Under the pieces are notes generated by a model. That model searched no databases. It was not told the origin of the DNA and was given only the letters and a program-made list of their open reading frames with translations. Source: Triatoma infestans (taxonomy: Eukaryota; Arthropoda; Insecta; Hemiptera; Reduviidae). From it: DNA of 64,000 nucleotides. Of the stretch, positions 10,601-25,400 are shown piece after piece; position 1 is the stretch's first letter; every line of letters starts with the position of its first letter. The stretch spans positions 1 to 64,000 of the forward strand of contig JAAEAF010003515.1 of the NCBI GenBank assembly GCA_011037195.1, given 5' to 3'. The translations under genes and the position numbers were made by a program.

Positions 10601-13600
10601 AGAGATGAGACATCGTTTAGAAAATTTGAAAGAGTGTCAAAAAGAATGTTTAGTAACATTAAATCAAGCTCTGCATCAAGGAGCTTTGCTCATTGATGTA
10701 ATGGATGGACTTTCTGAACAAGGCACACTTGACTCAAGACCTCAGCATATTAGATTACAAGCCCAATTAGGTAATTTTTTTTTTTTATATTTATTTTCTT
10801 CATTATATCAGAAAAATTGTTGTACCATCACCTATACAAATTAAATATTAGTTTGTAACACACTAAACATCCGTTTTGCTTATATTGTTATTCAAATTAC
10901 ATACAGTTGTTTGCTGTCAATTTAGATTTTTAATGCGCATTAAAGGATTTTTAATTCTCTATATATTCACCATTTATATTCATAATATTTTCTTTCTGGC
11001 AACTTAGTCTGTAGAATTATCCTTCCACATTTTGAAATTTGTGCAGTAAAATGTGTCAGTTATTTCAACCGATAACGATTAGGCCAATTGTTAGATGTTG
11101 AAGAAGCGCCTGGTTACATTTGCCCAAATCAAATCCACATTGCCAGAAAACTGGTGGTGTTGCAAACGATCTTATCCTATTATAATTCACTGATCTGTGC
11201 GGCCCGCAAGGTCATTCTATTACCGTTGCTGTTTATTGCAATGATTTTGACCAATATCACTATATATATACTCGCTTCCAAACTTCTGGCATTGGTCACC
11301 ATTAAAGGTTTAATAATTCTTTTAACGTCAGAAAAACACATGTCACTTGCCTGAGTTACGAAAGTTAAATAAGCACGACTATGAATTTCCGTTGTCTTTA
11401 ATCCTAACAACGCACGCTTTTGAATCGAAAAAAAAAAATTCAAAACTGTGTGAAGAAGTCTAAAATGCTGTTTTCGTGAATTTTCATCGTCCAAGAACTC
11501 AGAATAAATCTGAGATCTGAAACTTTGTTTTTCCCATGGAATTTATTTTGAATAAATGCAAACATTTGTATCTTTAAAAATTAGTTTTATTTTTTGCAAA
11601 ACAAAAATGGTCATAAAGAACACTTTCGTTTCCGAGTGGAGACCAAGTCATTGGTTTGCTAGAAACCGACGTTTCCCCCATATTGCAATGAGCCTCTTCA
11701 GGGTCGTTACACCTTGAAAGCCAATAAAGCCTTATTGCCTTATTAATTGATATTATGTAAATACATTTTTTTATTAAACATTTTTATTTCCAGTAGTTTT
11801 TTTTTGTAAATTAAAAACAAATTTTGTTAATTTTCCAGCAAAAGTTCAAGTAGAGCAATGGATGGACAATTTACACTTAAGACGACAAATATTATATGAC
11901 AAAACAGAGAAATGTCGTATCCAGCTGGAACAGTGTTTGGAATTGGCACGAATTACAATAGATCTTACTGTGCTTAAAAGATTAATAACTGAACGTACGG
12001 AATCGCTATTGAGTAGTGTAGATCAACTGGGTGATGCTTACGCTTCTTCACAGCTACTTCTACACGAACATAAGAAAATACTTCCAGAAGCTAAGGTAAT
12101 TTTTACAATTTTATAATTAAAATTGCATTGTTAGTGAAGCTGATAGCTTGGGTGTTGCAAATAGGATGCCGTAGACAAGATTATGCTTGAAATGTTGACA
12201 TATATCGAGAAAAAACGAAGAAGGTGAAAAGCCATCAAACTTTTCGAACGTCACTTATTTGTTATTTCTTATTTGTTGGATGTCACGCTTCTGTAAAAAT
12301 TCTGCAAAAGTTCTGTGCGGGGCCCCTTGAAAATTAATATTTATCAAAATTGTCAAATAATTAATAATTCTTAAATATATTATTAAATTTATTAATGATT
12401 AATTATATTTTACCAAAATAATAATAATTATTATTTAATTGTTTATAAAATAAAACAAGAAAAGAAAACAATCCACAATATGCAGGATGATAGTATAATA
12501 GAACAAAATTCTGGTGTTGGTATATTTTACTCGCAACATAATAAGCCACAGATTCTTACCCCAAGTTTCATGTGTATTAAAGGCTTGAATTTCTTGAGGA
12601 GACGTGTTGTTTGGAAAAACACTTGACTTTAAACTTTATTCTTGAAACAAATTGACTCGGTGAAATGTGACCGTTGATACTGTGGTTTAAAATAAAAAAG
12701 AAAAACAATCGGAAATTTTTGTTTGCGTTGATAACAAAAAAAGGAAATTGCATGCAAAAATTCTCTTTTCGGCTCTACAGTCCGAGATGGACTTTGGCCT
12801 CCCTAACAATTCCCTTCCAGACATCCCGGTCATGCGCCTGCCTTCGCCATTCGACCACTCCAATCCGGTCCAAATCTGCTTCCAGATCATCAATCCAACG
12901 CTTCCTAGGGCGTCCTCTTTTTCTCTTTCCAGCAAAATTCTCTTCCATTACCTTTTTTGCCATTCGGTCATCCGCAAGTCTCATCACATGCCCCAGCCAA
13001 CTGATTCTTCTGGCCTTTATAAATCGAATTATATCATCCTGCGCAAGTAGTTCATCCAATTCCTGATTATTTCTAATGCGCCATGTTTCTTGCGTGCGAA
13101 CGGGACCAAAGATACGCCTGAGTATTTTCCTTTCGAAAATTCGCACCATTGCTTCATCAGCGCTCTTAAGTGTCCAGGTTTCTGCTCCATAACAAACCAC
13201 GGGCCTAACTAGTGACTTATACAATTTCAGTTTTGTTGGCTTTGAAAGAAGGGACGTTTAAACATTCCAACTAGGCCGTAATATGCTCTATTTCCTGCCA
13301 TTATTCTTTTTCTTATTTCTTCGGTTACCTTATTGTCACTGTTTATTTCAACCCCAAGGTACGCGAAGTGTTGAACGGCTTCAAACTTCATGTCTCTAAA
13401 GAGCATATCACTATTCGCCCTTCTTGCCTCGGATGCAGACACTACCATATATTTTGTCTTCATTTCATTAATCATTAGACCAACCTTTCTGCTTTCTTCG
13501 TCAATTTCAACCAGAATTTCTCTTAGAGCCCGTTCACTTCTTCCCAGACATACTAGGTCATCAGCATACCCAAGAACTTGAGTAGATCGATGTGCCAAAC

Positions 13601-16424
13601 TGCCTTTTGGGTCGGTTTTTAGCAATGCTTTGTGCAGGACTAGGTTGAAGAGAATCGCAGAGAGGGCGTCTCCTTGCCTTACTCCGCCGTTGAACTGAAA
13701 CTCATTGCTTACTTTATTTCCAACAAGTACTCGGTCCCTGGTATGGAGCATGGTCAATTTAATGAGGTTGATTAATTTTTGAGGAATACCAAAATGCTTT
13801 AAGGCTATAATTAGTTGGTTCCTATCTACTCTATCGAAGGCCGTTTGTAATCTATAAAGAACAGGTGAACGTCTATGTTGCGCTCATAACATTTCTTTAA
13901 TATTTGCCTCAGAACAAAGATCTGATCAGTTGTGCTTCTGTTGGCTCTGAATCCACACTGGTAATTCAGGATTCTTTCGGAGTACACCTTAAGTCTTGTC
14001 TTGCCATCAGTAGATTTGAGAATATTTTATATATTACATTTAACAGAGTTATTCCCCTGTAATTACCACAAACGGTCTTGTCACCTTTTTTAAAAATCGG
14101 GATTATGAGGCCTGTGTACCATCCATCGGCATTTCTCCCTCCTCCCATATCTTAAAAACCAAATCATAAAATCTTTGGTTTAAGAGTTCACCACCCATCT
14201 TACAAATATCCGTTGGGATATTATCTTCCCCGGGAGCTCTGTCAATTTTTAAAAGATCAATCGCAGTCTCAAATTCATCATATGATGGTGGTTCTATGTC
14301 AGGGTCAACTCTGGTATCTACCTCAGTCTCTATTTCACAAATAATGGCTTGTCTTTTTACCATGTCCAAATCACGCACATAAGTATCATTGCTTAGGATT
14401 TCACCGAAATATTCAGCCCATCTCTCCATCACTTGCAATTCCTCGCCGAGAAACATTCCTTCCTTATTGCGGCATATGTTGATTTTGTGCTGGAAACCTT
14501 TCCTCATTTTTCTCACTGATTGATAGAATCTTTTTTCTTCCCGCTTTTCCCTCATTACCTCCATATCACTTATTTTCTTTCGTAACCACTCTCTTTTCTT
14601 TTTCCTGCACAATATGGTCGCTCGTTTCCTAATCTGACAGTATTTTTCTTTATTGTTCCTTGTGTCTCTCTGAAGCATTTTCTTCCTGTCTCTATTCTTT
14701 TGTTCAATTGCCTTGGCACATTCTTCATCAAACCATTCGGCATTCCTACTGTAAGTTCTTTCGCCTAACACTTGGTCCGCGGCGTCTATTATTATTTCGT
14801 TTTAAGTTCGTCCATTCTTCCTCTAATACACTCTCTCCTGGCCTATTTCGCAACTTGTCATTCAATGCTTCCGTAAATTTTTTTCTGGCTTTCTTGGTTT
14901 TTCAACCTGTCTATGTCCCATCTTTTTCTCTTCTTTCTAATCCCCTTTCTGAACAGTGGCCAGTCTGTGCCTAAAAATAGCTTTAACTAGATAGTGAGCA
15001 TGCAAAAATTACTATATAATAATTATGGACTAACTAACTCATCCGTATAAACACAGTTTTATGTTGTGTATCATCATACAGGAGCGGTTTCATATCACAT
15101 AGTTTAATATCATCCGCACTAATTTAATAGAAGAATGCATGTAAAAATATATTTTATTTTCCCATGATAAAAATGGAATTATCCGAACATTCAAATTGAT
15201 TAAATTCTTTATTTGTGCAAAAACAACACTATCAGACTACATCGTAATAAACATAAAAATAATGCAATGAAATTAAAATTCCTTTTTTTGTTTTCTTTGT
15301 TTGAATACAGCGGACAAACAAATGTTGTTTTGAATCTGCAACTTCTATTTTTCTCCCCTGCGAACTTAGTAATAACAATATTTCGGAAAACAATTATGAA
15401 AGAATAAAAAGATTCTTGTTGGTTTCTGCCTGGTGCAGTGAGGTGAAAAAGAAACTTATTTATAATGGTATTCAAATTGTCTCAACGTTTACTCCTCAAC
15501 TAACCTAAAGAACTCCTGAAGAAGTGCACCAATGGTAACCGAAACGTAGCGGAACAAAGATTCTTTTTCTTTAAAAAGTCCTCTGGCCATTGCCGTACAA
15601 ACTTCTCATTCAAATTTATTTATTTATTTTTTCATTCTATCTAGGTACAATTGTTTTGTTTATTCACTCTTGAATAGTTCTCATATATATCCTTACAGTC
15701 CTATTTTTTTTTGTTTCTAACATTGTTAGTTTATTTCCTTTTTCTGTGTGTGTGTCGATTGCTGATGAAGGCGAACAATATTCTCCGAAACGTTGCTAAA
15801 AAACCTCATAATGAAAAGAAAAGGCCGACTGAGCTCATTTTTCAATTAGCTGCTCGGCTCTGTCCTCGTTTAGGATAAAATATATAGAGAAATATTGTCC
15901 AATGCCCCCCCAGTCTCTGAGTCTGGTATGTTCATTTCCATTGATGGATTTTTCGACAGCTGATTATGAAAATAAAATAAAAGATATATTTTTGTTCTCG
16001 GAACGCTTTAGACTGAGAAAGATATGATCTAGCTAATCATGTACTTAATGTAACGTATATTTTTTTTATAGAAGCATACTATAACGCTATAATTTGTAAT
16101 GGACATTGTTTTTGCACTGTCACAGCTGTCTCTTCGTATTTATATTCATTATTATTGTTATTACAATCAAAACTTTCAATTTTAATTATGTACCAGCCGA
16201 GTTGATTTTATCTTTTTTTTTTTTTGCTTTCTCATTTTTCTATTAGTTTTAAAATTTGAAGAAAAACTATCACTCATTTCATTTTCAGTCAAATCATTCA
16301 TTTCTTTTTTGTATTTAGTTTGTAATTATGTTTGTATTTTAGTATTAGTTTAAAAAAGGGGGAAAAAAATGAGAAAATATTATCACTAATCATTTCTTTT
16401 TCTAAACTTTGTATTATTATTGTA

Positions 16425-16473
<49 letters not shown>

Positions 16474-19400
16474 GGGAGTTTTTGTTTACATAATTATAGA
16501 AATTTGTGTATTGGTTGCCAGCTTCCTCTGTATGCCTTAAAGGCAAAAACAGAGTATTAAATAAATAAATAAAATGAAAAAATGAAAAGATAATATCCTT
16601 CTGTATTTTCTTTTTTATTCCACTGCAGAGAAGTCAGAAGGCCAAAAAAGAATTTTTCCAAGGATTAATCCCAATACAACACTTAATAATTATTAATTAT
16701 TAATCATTTATATTTCTTTTTATCTTCAGTTTCTCTTCTATTTTCTTCTTCTTTTATCAGTTGATAATTATTATAAAAGAATTTAATGCAGGGAAATTAT
16801 TAAGTATACAGTTGGTAGTGTTATTTGAACGATATCATTAAAATATCTTGCAATAGGTAACTTCCGGTTTCTGGAACATAGGTAACATAATTTCATTACT
16901 ATGTACTTTTTTTATTATAAAAGTATTTGTTGACCGTGGATGAATTATTATGTTATGAAGAAATTTGATAAGGATCGGTTTCAAAAAAGAAATATACAAT
17001 TAGGCCAACGTTTCGACAGAGTTTCCTGTCACTTTTTTATTATAAAAGTGTTTGTTGACCGTTGATGAATTATTATGTTATGAAGAAATTGATGACGATA
17101 AAAAAAGAAACATTCAATTATGCCAACATTTAGACAGAGTTTCTGCTCTCTATCAAAGGCTTTAATATAATAGATAGTCGTGAAGATGGGGAGTGAGAAT
17201 TTTTAAAGACACACATTGGTTATATCACAGAAACATAAAAAAAGAAAATTAAAAGTTAATAGTTTCTTGTCTTAAATCATCTACAGAAATGGAAAACAAA
17301 AATGATAATAAAGGCAGGAAGAAACTCTGTTACATTCTTTTTTTCAGTATCTTTTCTGTTTTCGTTGTTTATTAGTCAATGTGCCTTGGTGTGGCACTGT
17401 TTCTAACCTAACATAAACACTATATAATTTCACTTTTCTAAATCTGTTTTGGTTTTGGTGCCTTGTTTCATTAAGTTGTTGCTTAGAATTTCTCAACCGC
17501 TTTACTATTTATTATTCTACCGTGTGCATTATTTGAAATTGGAAATCTAATAAATTGAGGCGTAGAAGGGAAATACATGAAGTGATAGCAAAGGAATTAC
17601 GAGATGCGAGAATATCACACAACTAAATTTGAAAAAAGCCCTTATACAAAAAAGTCGTTGTATATGATAGCGAAAAATCCACAATTCAAGCTGCACTCTT
17701 TACTTCAGTAAGTCTTTCCTGCCCAAAATTAAATTATATAAGTCTTAAATAACATTATATCATTACTACTCCAAAGATGAGTGGCTCATAAAAACTCGAT
17801 TTTCTGTTTTTTAAAGAACAGTACTATCAGTAGCAGTTCTAATTATTGCTTAGCTTATCTAAACAAATTTTTTAAATTATATGCTAAAATTAGCTGGAAT
17901 ACAGCTATGAAAAATTCTTTACAAGAGCTACATTATAAGAGAAAAAAGTTTAAAATACTGCCTGAAAAAAATTCAAGGATGGATCAATTGAAAATGGTTC
18001 TGCAAATAACTTCCTTCTGATTTGGACAGACAAATTATTTTCATTAATTACTTGTTTTAAATATAAAATCTTCACAATACTAGTTTGCTATTTATGATTT
18101 GTTAATCTAGGATATGCAAGAACATGCACTGAAAATAGTTAAAGCAACCGAAGAATTTGCAGCTGGCGGTCATTTTGCAGGACCAGATGCAATTAAAGAA
18201 GCCTACTCTTTATTAGAATTGGCTGCCACATATTTACACCATATAGAACAAAGGGAAACTGTACTTCAGTCTGCCATAGACTTCTTCAATATTGCACAAT
18301 CTGTTAGTAACTTTTTTTTATTTATTTATTTATTATATTTTATAAATAAGTCTTAAATTTTTATGGATTTTATTGCACGCTATTTTAAAAATAAAATTTT
18401 CTGAAGGATATAAAAAAAAAAAAGAGACCTTTTTCTTAGACGACACCTTTCGTTATAGGCATTAATAAAATTAGACCAGCTAGAAGTACAACTAACTACA
18501 GGTGATTTAGGACTTAGTTGCAGTCAATTAGCACAGCTTCATCTCAACATTTCAAGATCATTAGATGAGGTTACACAGCAACCTTTACAACAAGGATATA
18601 AACTATTAGAAGAAGTACCTGCAGCAGAGGTGTGTTTGTAAATTTATCTACTTATATTTTTTAATGCAAAGATTGAACATTACTATACATGACAAAAATA
18701 TAATTTATGCCTGTGCAATCTCCATAAGAATTAAAATTTTGAATTTAGTTTTTTTTTAAGAAAACTTAATTTAAAAAAAAATCTTGCTGGAAGCAGTACC
18801 TTTTTTTATTATCAAAATGATCCTACATTTACAAAAAAAAAAAAAAATGTGAAACGCTCACACGAATTTGCTTGCTGCAATTTACGTACTTATAATTAAT
18901 AAATTCCCATCAAACCTATAATGCTTACTAGGTGGTTAGTAGTCTTCAATTTATATGAATGGGAGAATGTAAACTTTATAAAACGGCCTCATCCTCCCTC
19001 CTCAAAACTCTCTTAAATGAGTTTTGCCCGAAAAACTTGGTCGTTTGAGCCATTTTCCAGAAAATCTCAAAAAATTTCTAGGAATTTCCAATTAGTAACG
19101 TACTTCCGGTAGGTCGGTTTTAAAGGAAATATAAAGTTTGAACGTTCAGCTATTTTTTTTATTTTTGAGCATAGCTGGCCCACACACACAGATAGCGACG
19201 AGAGAAACCCCCATTTTCTAACACTTTTAATCAGTCTCAGAGGACCTCAAAACCTATGTTTCCGGTGAACACTAGATATCGAAAATTTACTCCGATTGCA
19301 ATACTTACTTCCTTTTATAGAATTAAGAGAAAGTAAACAAATATGTAACGAGAAAACTTAAAAGGATTTTTTCTAATAAAATTTAAACTAAAATTTGTGT

Positions 19401-22400
19401 TAAGAGGTTGTATTTATTACTTAAAATAAAAAAATAAATTTTTAAGAAACAGGATGAAAATAAACAGGTACCCAACACCAGTCTCGCGCGTATTAGTAGA
19501 CAAGGTATTCCAAAGCATTGAAACAAATTATCAAAATCACGCATAGTTAAGCGGAGTAGCCATTCTAGCGGCTAAATATGTCGTCGTACTCGATATGTAC
19601 AACATCATTCTAAACATAATCGCAGGTGAAACAGTGACATACAAATCTATTGACTCCGTGATGGACACCAAAGTGAAGTTGTGAATTTTCCAACGGAATT
19701 TCTTAATTCATTCAATGTTCCCGGATTACCGCCACACATACTAAATTTGAAAATTGGAATGCCAATTATATTACTCTGAAACATCAATCAGCCAAAGTTG
19801 TGCAATGGTACACGATTAGTAGTTAAAAAATTGATGAATAATCTGATTGAAGTAACAATTCTCATTCGACCTCATAAAGGTGAAGACGTTCTACTTCCAA
19901 GAATACCACTCCTACCGACAGATACGGCGTTCTAGTTCAAACGACTTCAAGTTCCAATACGCCTTACGTTCGCTATGACTATCAATAAAGCACAAGGACA
20001 ATCTTTGAAAGTGTACAATTTGAATTTAGACAATAAATGCTTTCTCTCATGGGCAAGTTTGAAGAAAATAGTAATGAAAAATAGAAAATAGTAATAGAAA
20101 ATAGTTTGAAGAAAAATAGTAGTCTTTAGACACCAAGTTTGAAGAAAATAGTAAAAAAAAAAATGTGTAAAGTTCTGGTTGGTACTTTTGGTTGACGGAT
20201 TTTGATCGAAAAATTCGTGTCCGAATACTATATGGTGATAGCTACTTAAAGGTAATACAAGTTTGAGCTTCCTACTATTTATCTTTTATAAAATATTCCG
20301 TTTTCACATACTCTTCGAGATTTACTCTTTCTGTTTTGACAATAAGAATAAATAAAAATAAAATAGAAGTAAGCTTTTTCCATGTTCTTCTCATAGCTTT
20401 AAAGCTTTTAAAAAGTAGATTCATTAATAACTTAAATACCTCTGACTTGAAATTAGCAGTTATTTCTCAAAATAGATTACATTCAAATAGCTAGTACTTG
20501 TAAAAGAACTGAACTTGTAGGATTTGAGAAAACGGATTAAAAAATGTAAAGCTAATTTTTTGCATCCTTATGAATCCCTCATACGATCGAACTATCTGAG
20601 CAACAGGTCAAATTAAGTATAGAATTGCCAATGCATCGCTGCAGAGTTCAATTTCGCCCAACAGTTTGAATTAATTCAAAAATCCTAATACTTTTTGCTT
20701 GGCCCGTTCAGGGTTCGGTAAACCGAAGTTACCTCTATACAACACAATTAGTTTCTTCACCATAGTTCTGGTTGAAGTTTTTCACTAAATCTCAGAAAGA
20801 GACATAAGTAGAACAAAATTATTATTTCAATTTTTTGTGTTCTGTTTTGTTGAGAAATGAATTTGAATATTATCAATCGTTCACTTATAAATATAATGTA
20901 TGCTACTTGGGAATGATCCAGCATCCATCGAATCTGAAGGTGATCTGAATATCACTTCCCTATTTAAACTACAGTTTAACGTCATTATCACTAAACACCT
21001 TTACTTATAATCTTATGCGTGAGCTTTAAACGATAAAAAAATCTTTATTTTAACATGGATTGCAAACTGTGTTTTGTGAATATTTATTGTATTAATTAGT
21101 GTATTGATTCTCTGTCTTCACACAAAAAGAATTCCCAGAGAATGATCATCTTTCATATAGTATTCGTTTTGTATCAGCTTATTGTTTTTGTAAGTATTAA
21201 CTTATCAGCGAACTAGAAACTGGAATTGCAAATAAAAATTAATTCAATTGCATAAGACATACAAAATATATGAAATGTTATGGTTTGTTTTTTTTTTAAA
21301 TATCATCTAGTGGAGAAAAATTTAAAACCTATAAGGAGAGCCGCCTTTTTTCTTATTTAAATTATTTAAAAGAATAAAATAACTTTAATAAGTTAATTTA
21401 TTGAATGAAAAGTTAAAATAATGACCGAATTCTGCTTAATTCTATTTGAAGTAAAAATTATTTGTTTAGTAATATTATTTACTCTTTCATTTTTCCTATT
21501 AATCTTAAATGTGCTCGCAACTTAGAACATGCATTTATTTCAAAAAATATTATTAGATTCTGCACCTCTATTGAATGTGTACAAGAGACTATGTATAAGG
21601 GTGAGTTAAAAACTAAGTTGTTATTAAAATAATTTAAATCTGCTTATGTAAACAATACGTTAATATGCGTTATTTCTAAATTATCGTGTTTAGTTATTTG
21701 AAGACATCCTTGAGTAAGGTCTATAGTAGCATAACTTCTCTTTTGATGCAAAAAAAAAAACCTCTTTAAACTCCGATTTCTAAATCCTCTAATTGCGCTA
21801 CGTTTACGAAGCAAATGCTTTGCTATGGAAAAGATCTTTGTCAGAGAGGTCATCCAAGTCCTCCGGGCTGTATACAAACCAAAAGTTGAAATTCCCGCTT
21901 CTTAATTTTCCGAATTTTGCGTTCCAGCTTTAACTTGGTTTATTGATACTGAAGACAGTTCATCAAAACCGAGTTGATCATGTTTCATAATCTCAAATGA
22001 GATGAGAAAAGCTTAGGATGGTCATACGCACATCATGCATCATCTCGAAATGAATTATCTTGAATCCCATCAATTATTACACGGCATAAACTTTTTGTCA
22101 GTCTTTCATTTCGGGTTACCAGAATGGCCGAATGGCATTTCTAACCACAGTTTTTAGCGATTAGGATTGTGAAATATTAAATCAAATTGATTATTCTCCA
22201 AAATAGTTCCCCAGTTGTTAAAACAAAAATCCAGAGTTATCAAAAGGATAGTTTTGCATTTTGCTTTTGTTTTTCCATTTTTCTTCGCTAATAACTCCTC
22301 AAAACGGAACAAACTAAAGTTTATTGCATGGTTCCCTCAAACGATCTGGTTTTTCTCATTACTATTCTTGGGAACACCTTAGCAACTCTTTAGTACCAAT

Positions 22401-25400
22401 ACCAAATCAGTATGTGAGACATTTAAATTGAGTCCTCGAGGAATTCCTATTCAAACGAAATTTTGAGAGTAATTGTGCCCGGATCAACCTCCGCTTGCTT
22501 CGAAAACTTCCGAAACGAGAGAACTAGATGTCCAAATGACTTGGGCATTGGTCACAGGCTTTTTTTTTTATTTAGACATATAGCATCCTATATTTCAATT
22601 TTGAAGGCTACTTAGGCGCATTAAACTCTTTACTGCATTGATCACAGATTTCTAATTTCGAAAGTTAACTGACAGGTTTGAAAAATTAGTTTAAAAAACA
22701 CAAACATCTTTACCGAAACACATGGAAGTCTAAACATTTAGCAGATTTTTAAGTTACATGAGGCAAACAAAAGAAAAATTTAAGTCCGCTATTTCTGTAA
22801 ACAATCATTTCTTTGTAAACATAGAAAGTTTTCAGTAAATCAAATAATGTCATTACTATGAAATTTTAGTGAACCGAATATATTTCAGGGTGTAAAAAGA
22901 ATGGTTGAAAGAATAGAGAATAAGAAGATTAATTTAAGTGTACAATGTACCGCTCACAAAGAAGAAAATATGAAAGCAAATCAAATGTATACCAGCTTTA
23001 TGGACAAATATAATTTGGTAACATTAGTTTTCCTCTTTATCTAATAAATATAAACCGACATTATTGATTAGTACTTTTATTCCTGGAATAATCCTACATT
23101 TCTGTTTTAGTTGAATGCATACATCACTAGCATGGAGGAATATGTGAGAGGTGTTCGTGAAATGGGCGAAAATCTATCATCGGCCAAAGAATATCTTCAA
23201 ACTTATAAGAAAAACCTGAATGATTTACAAGTAAATTATCAATATCTTTGTATAACAAATTTATTTTTAACTTTTTATCAGAACTTTATCATTGTCTAAA
23301 AGTTGTTTTTTCATTAAATTATTTTATTCATATTACAAATAGACTAGAGGTACTGAAATTACGGCGTTGGTCTCGACTATACCGAGTATATGCGATACGC
23401 TCGATCCCTCACGAGGAAACGAAATCAAAGAAAGAGGTGATGGATTACGTATGAAGTGGTCTACCCTTATGGTACTTTTGGAAAAGAGAATCAAATATTG
23501 TACTACTTATGTAAAGGTAATTCTTATTTTTTTAAGTTTTGATTTTATTCCTTCAAAACAAATATTCTTTTCTGCTCTCTACTTCAGGTTTAACCTGCTT
23601 TAAATATAAAAATGGTTTTGAATATTTTATAAATTATTAAATAAAACTTTTAGGCTCTAGATTTGGGAACTAAAGCAATCGCAGAGTTAGATGCAGTAGA
23701 AAGAGAACTACAGAAAGCTAGCGATCAGTCTACAATAAACCAGGGGTGGTTGTCTTGCCAACAGCTGAAAGTACAATTTGATAATGTGGCTTCTAATTTC
23801 ATCAAAGACTCCACGCAGGTAGGTTTCAATTAGTGTACATTTCTTTTATTAAGGCGCGTTTGAGGTCATTTGCGGGAGCATTCTCGACGCAATACACTAT
23901 TATATCATTGCACAATGAGAGAGGCTCTTAGGGAAAGAAAATCTAAGGACAGCATTAGTGGACACGAATCAGGCACCTGATTCGCGTTCCGATTCTAGTG
24001 CGCTGCCATTGAGCTATCCCGCCTCTTGGTGCAACATTGCGATCAAACAATACATTGATGTAGATTTTATATATAGCCCATGACTATCTACAATGCCTTA
24101 CAGTACTTCTGGTCATAAAAAAGGACCAAACATGTTCTACCATTAGGATGCTTGTGGCTATCAGTGGAAGTGGTTAGGCTGGTTCTCTGAAAGGTTATTG
24201 CCCGGTTGCCCGAGCATCTTAACTTAGGTAGATTGTGTCTAAAGTGGATTGATTATCTCCAGAATTGGCTTTATGTTGGTTTTCTTTCTAGGCCCGAAGA
24301 GGCTTTTAGATTGTTTTTTACTATAAAAATTTTAGCTTCATTTGCTAGAATGCTATATAGTTTAGCAAAAACTTACGCAGTTGAAATTTTAAGGAAAATT
24401 AATTTTTCTAGAAATATTTGTACTAAACATTAATTGCTACATTTTTTCAATATAAACGTATTCAAAGTCTAATGAGGTGAGTGGTGAAATTGCCCATACA
24501 TGTTACTAAAATATAGCATTAGATGAGTCCTTTTCTTACTTAATTTCATAGTTTTAAAGAAATATAATATATTAACTCTAATAAATTCAAATCCTGAATC
24601 CTGAAAAAGACGTTTAAGGCAAGGCAACCGGGCAATATGAATCCGGACGTAGCAGAGTAGCCATGAAGTTACTCGTAGAAATTCGAATAGCAATAATTTA
24701 GCAAGGTCAACATTTAGCTTGGGTGAATGACGTTGTAAGCCCGCTGGATGTTTTGAAGAATTCAAGTGCTACTGAGCACTAAACTTTCTTAGTTACTAGC
24801 AAGATGTACTATATATAAACCTCTGGGAAACTTGTCAAAGATAGAAAATGTTTTATCTATGTTTTTAATTTGATAGCCAATTCAAATGTCTGGGAAGCGC
24901 ACTAATTGATAAAAATGCAAAAACAGAAGAAATAAAAGAAGGCAAAAACGGTTATTTAGTTTTCCAGAAACTGTTAAAATGCTGGTTTTAACAAGCTATA
25001 CTAAAGTCCTCTAATTGAAAACAATCATACCACCTGTCGTTATGTTTGGTAGCGAAAGTTTTTACATACTCGTATGACATTCAAAAGTAGTCAACATGTG
25101 AGAAAGAAAATTAATCTAAACCCTAGCCCTTGTGGCTATGTGCACGTATGAGAATAAGAAAAGTGGGTATTAGAAGAGGACGGATATATACCAGGTCAGA
25201 GTCAAGTATAGTGGAAGAAGACCAGGTCTTTGTAGGGCAGTAGTGATATAGGGGATACTTACTTTAGTAACTTGTTCTAAATTGGTGACCAAAAAGGGTC
25301 TTGTAGAAACTGTATTGACTTAATTCGGAGAGGATAATGAAAAAAAGAAGTAAGTTTAATAAACAAATTAAATAGTAGTATATATATCATATTTTATAAT

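Larger units (their letters stand above)
15000..16430. other. Intron 3 middle part: repeat debris
   Basis: AT-rich sequence. The only structured items are two copies of the CTGA(A/T)GA...GAAACG stem-loop motif listed separately. No protein homology was seen. Confidence 0.4.

Noticed and set aside
12674..13066. Plus-strand open frame of 130 codons.
   Set aside because: It is the complement of the retrotransposon coding strand (12765-14980), which carries recognisable RT motifs.
15761..15796. A self-cleaving hammerhead ribozyme.
   Set aside because: The CTGATGA and GAAA strings are present with a stem between them, but I cannot draw stems I and III with a proper cleavage site. It is reported only as a recurrent motif.
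16431..16473. A CRISPR array or other spaced repeat.
   Set aside because: It is a plain trinucleotide microsatellite; no spaced direct repeats of CRISPR type exist in the window.
18303..18306. Alternative donor four bases downstream for exon 4.
   Set aside because: It would shift the frame relative to exon 5, which opens in phase 0.
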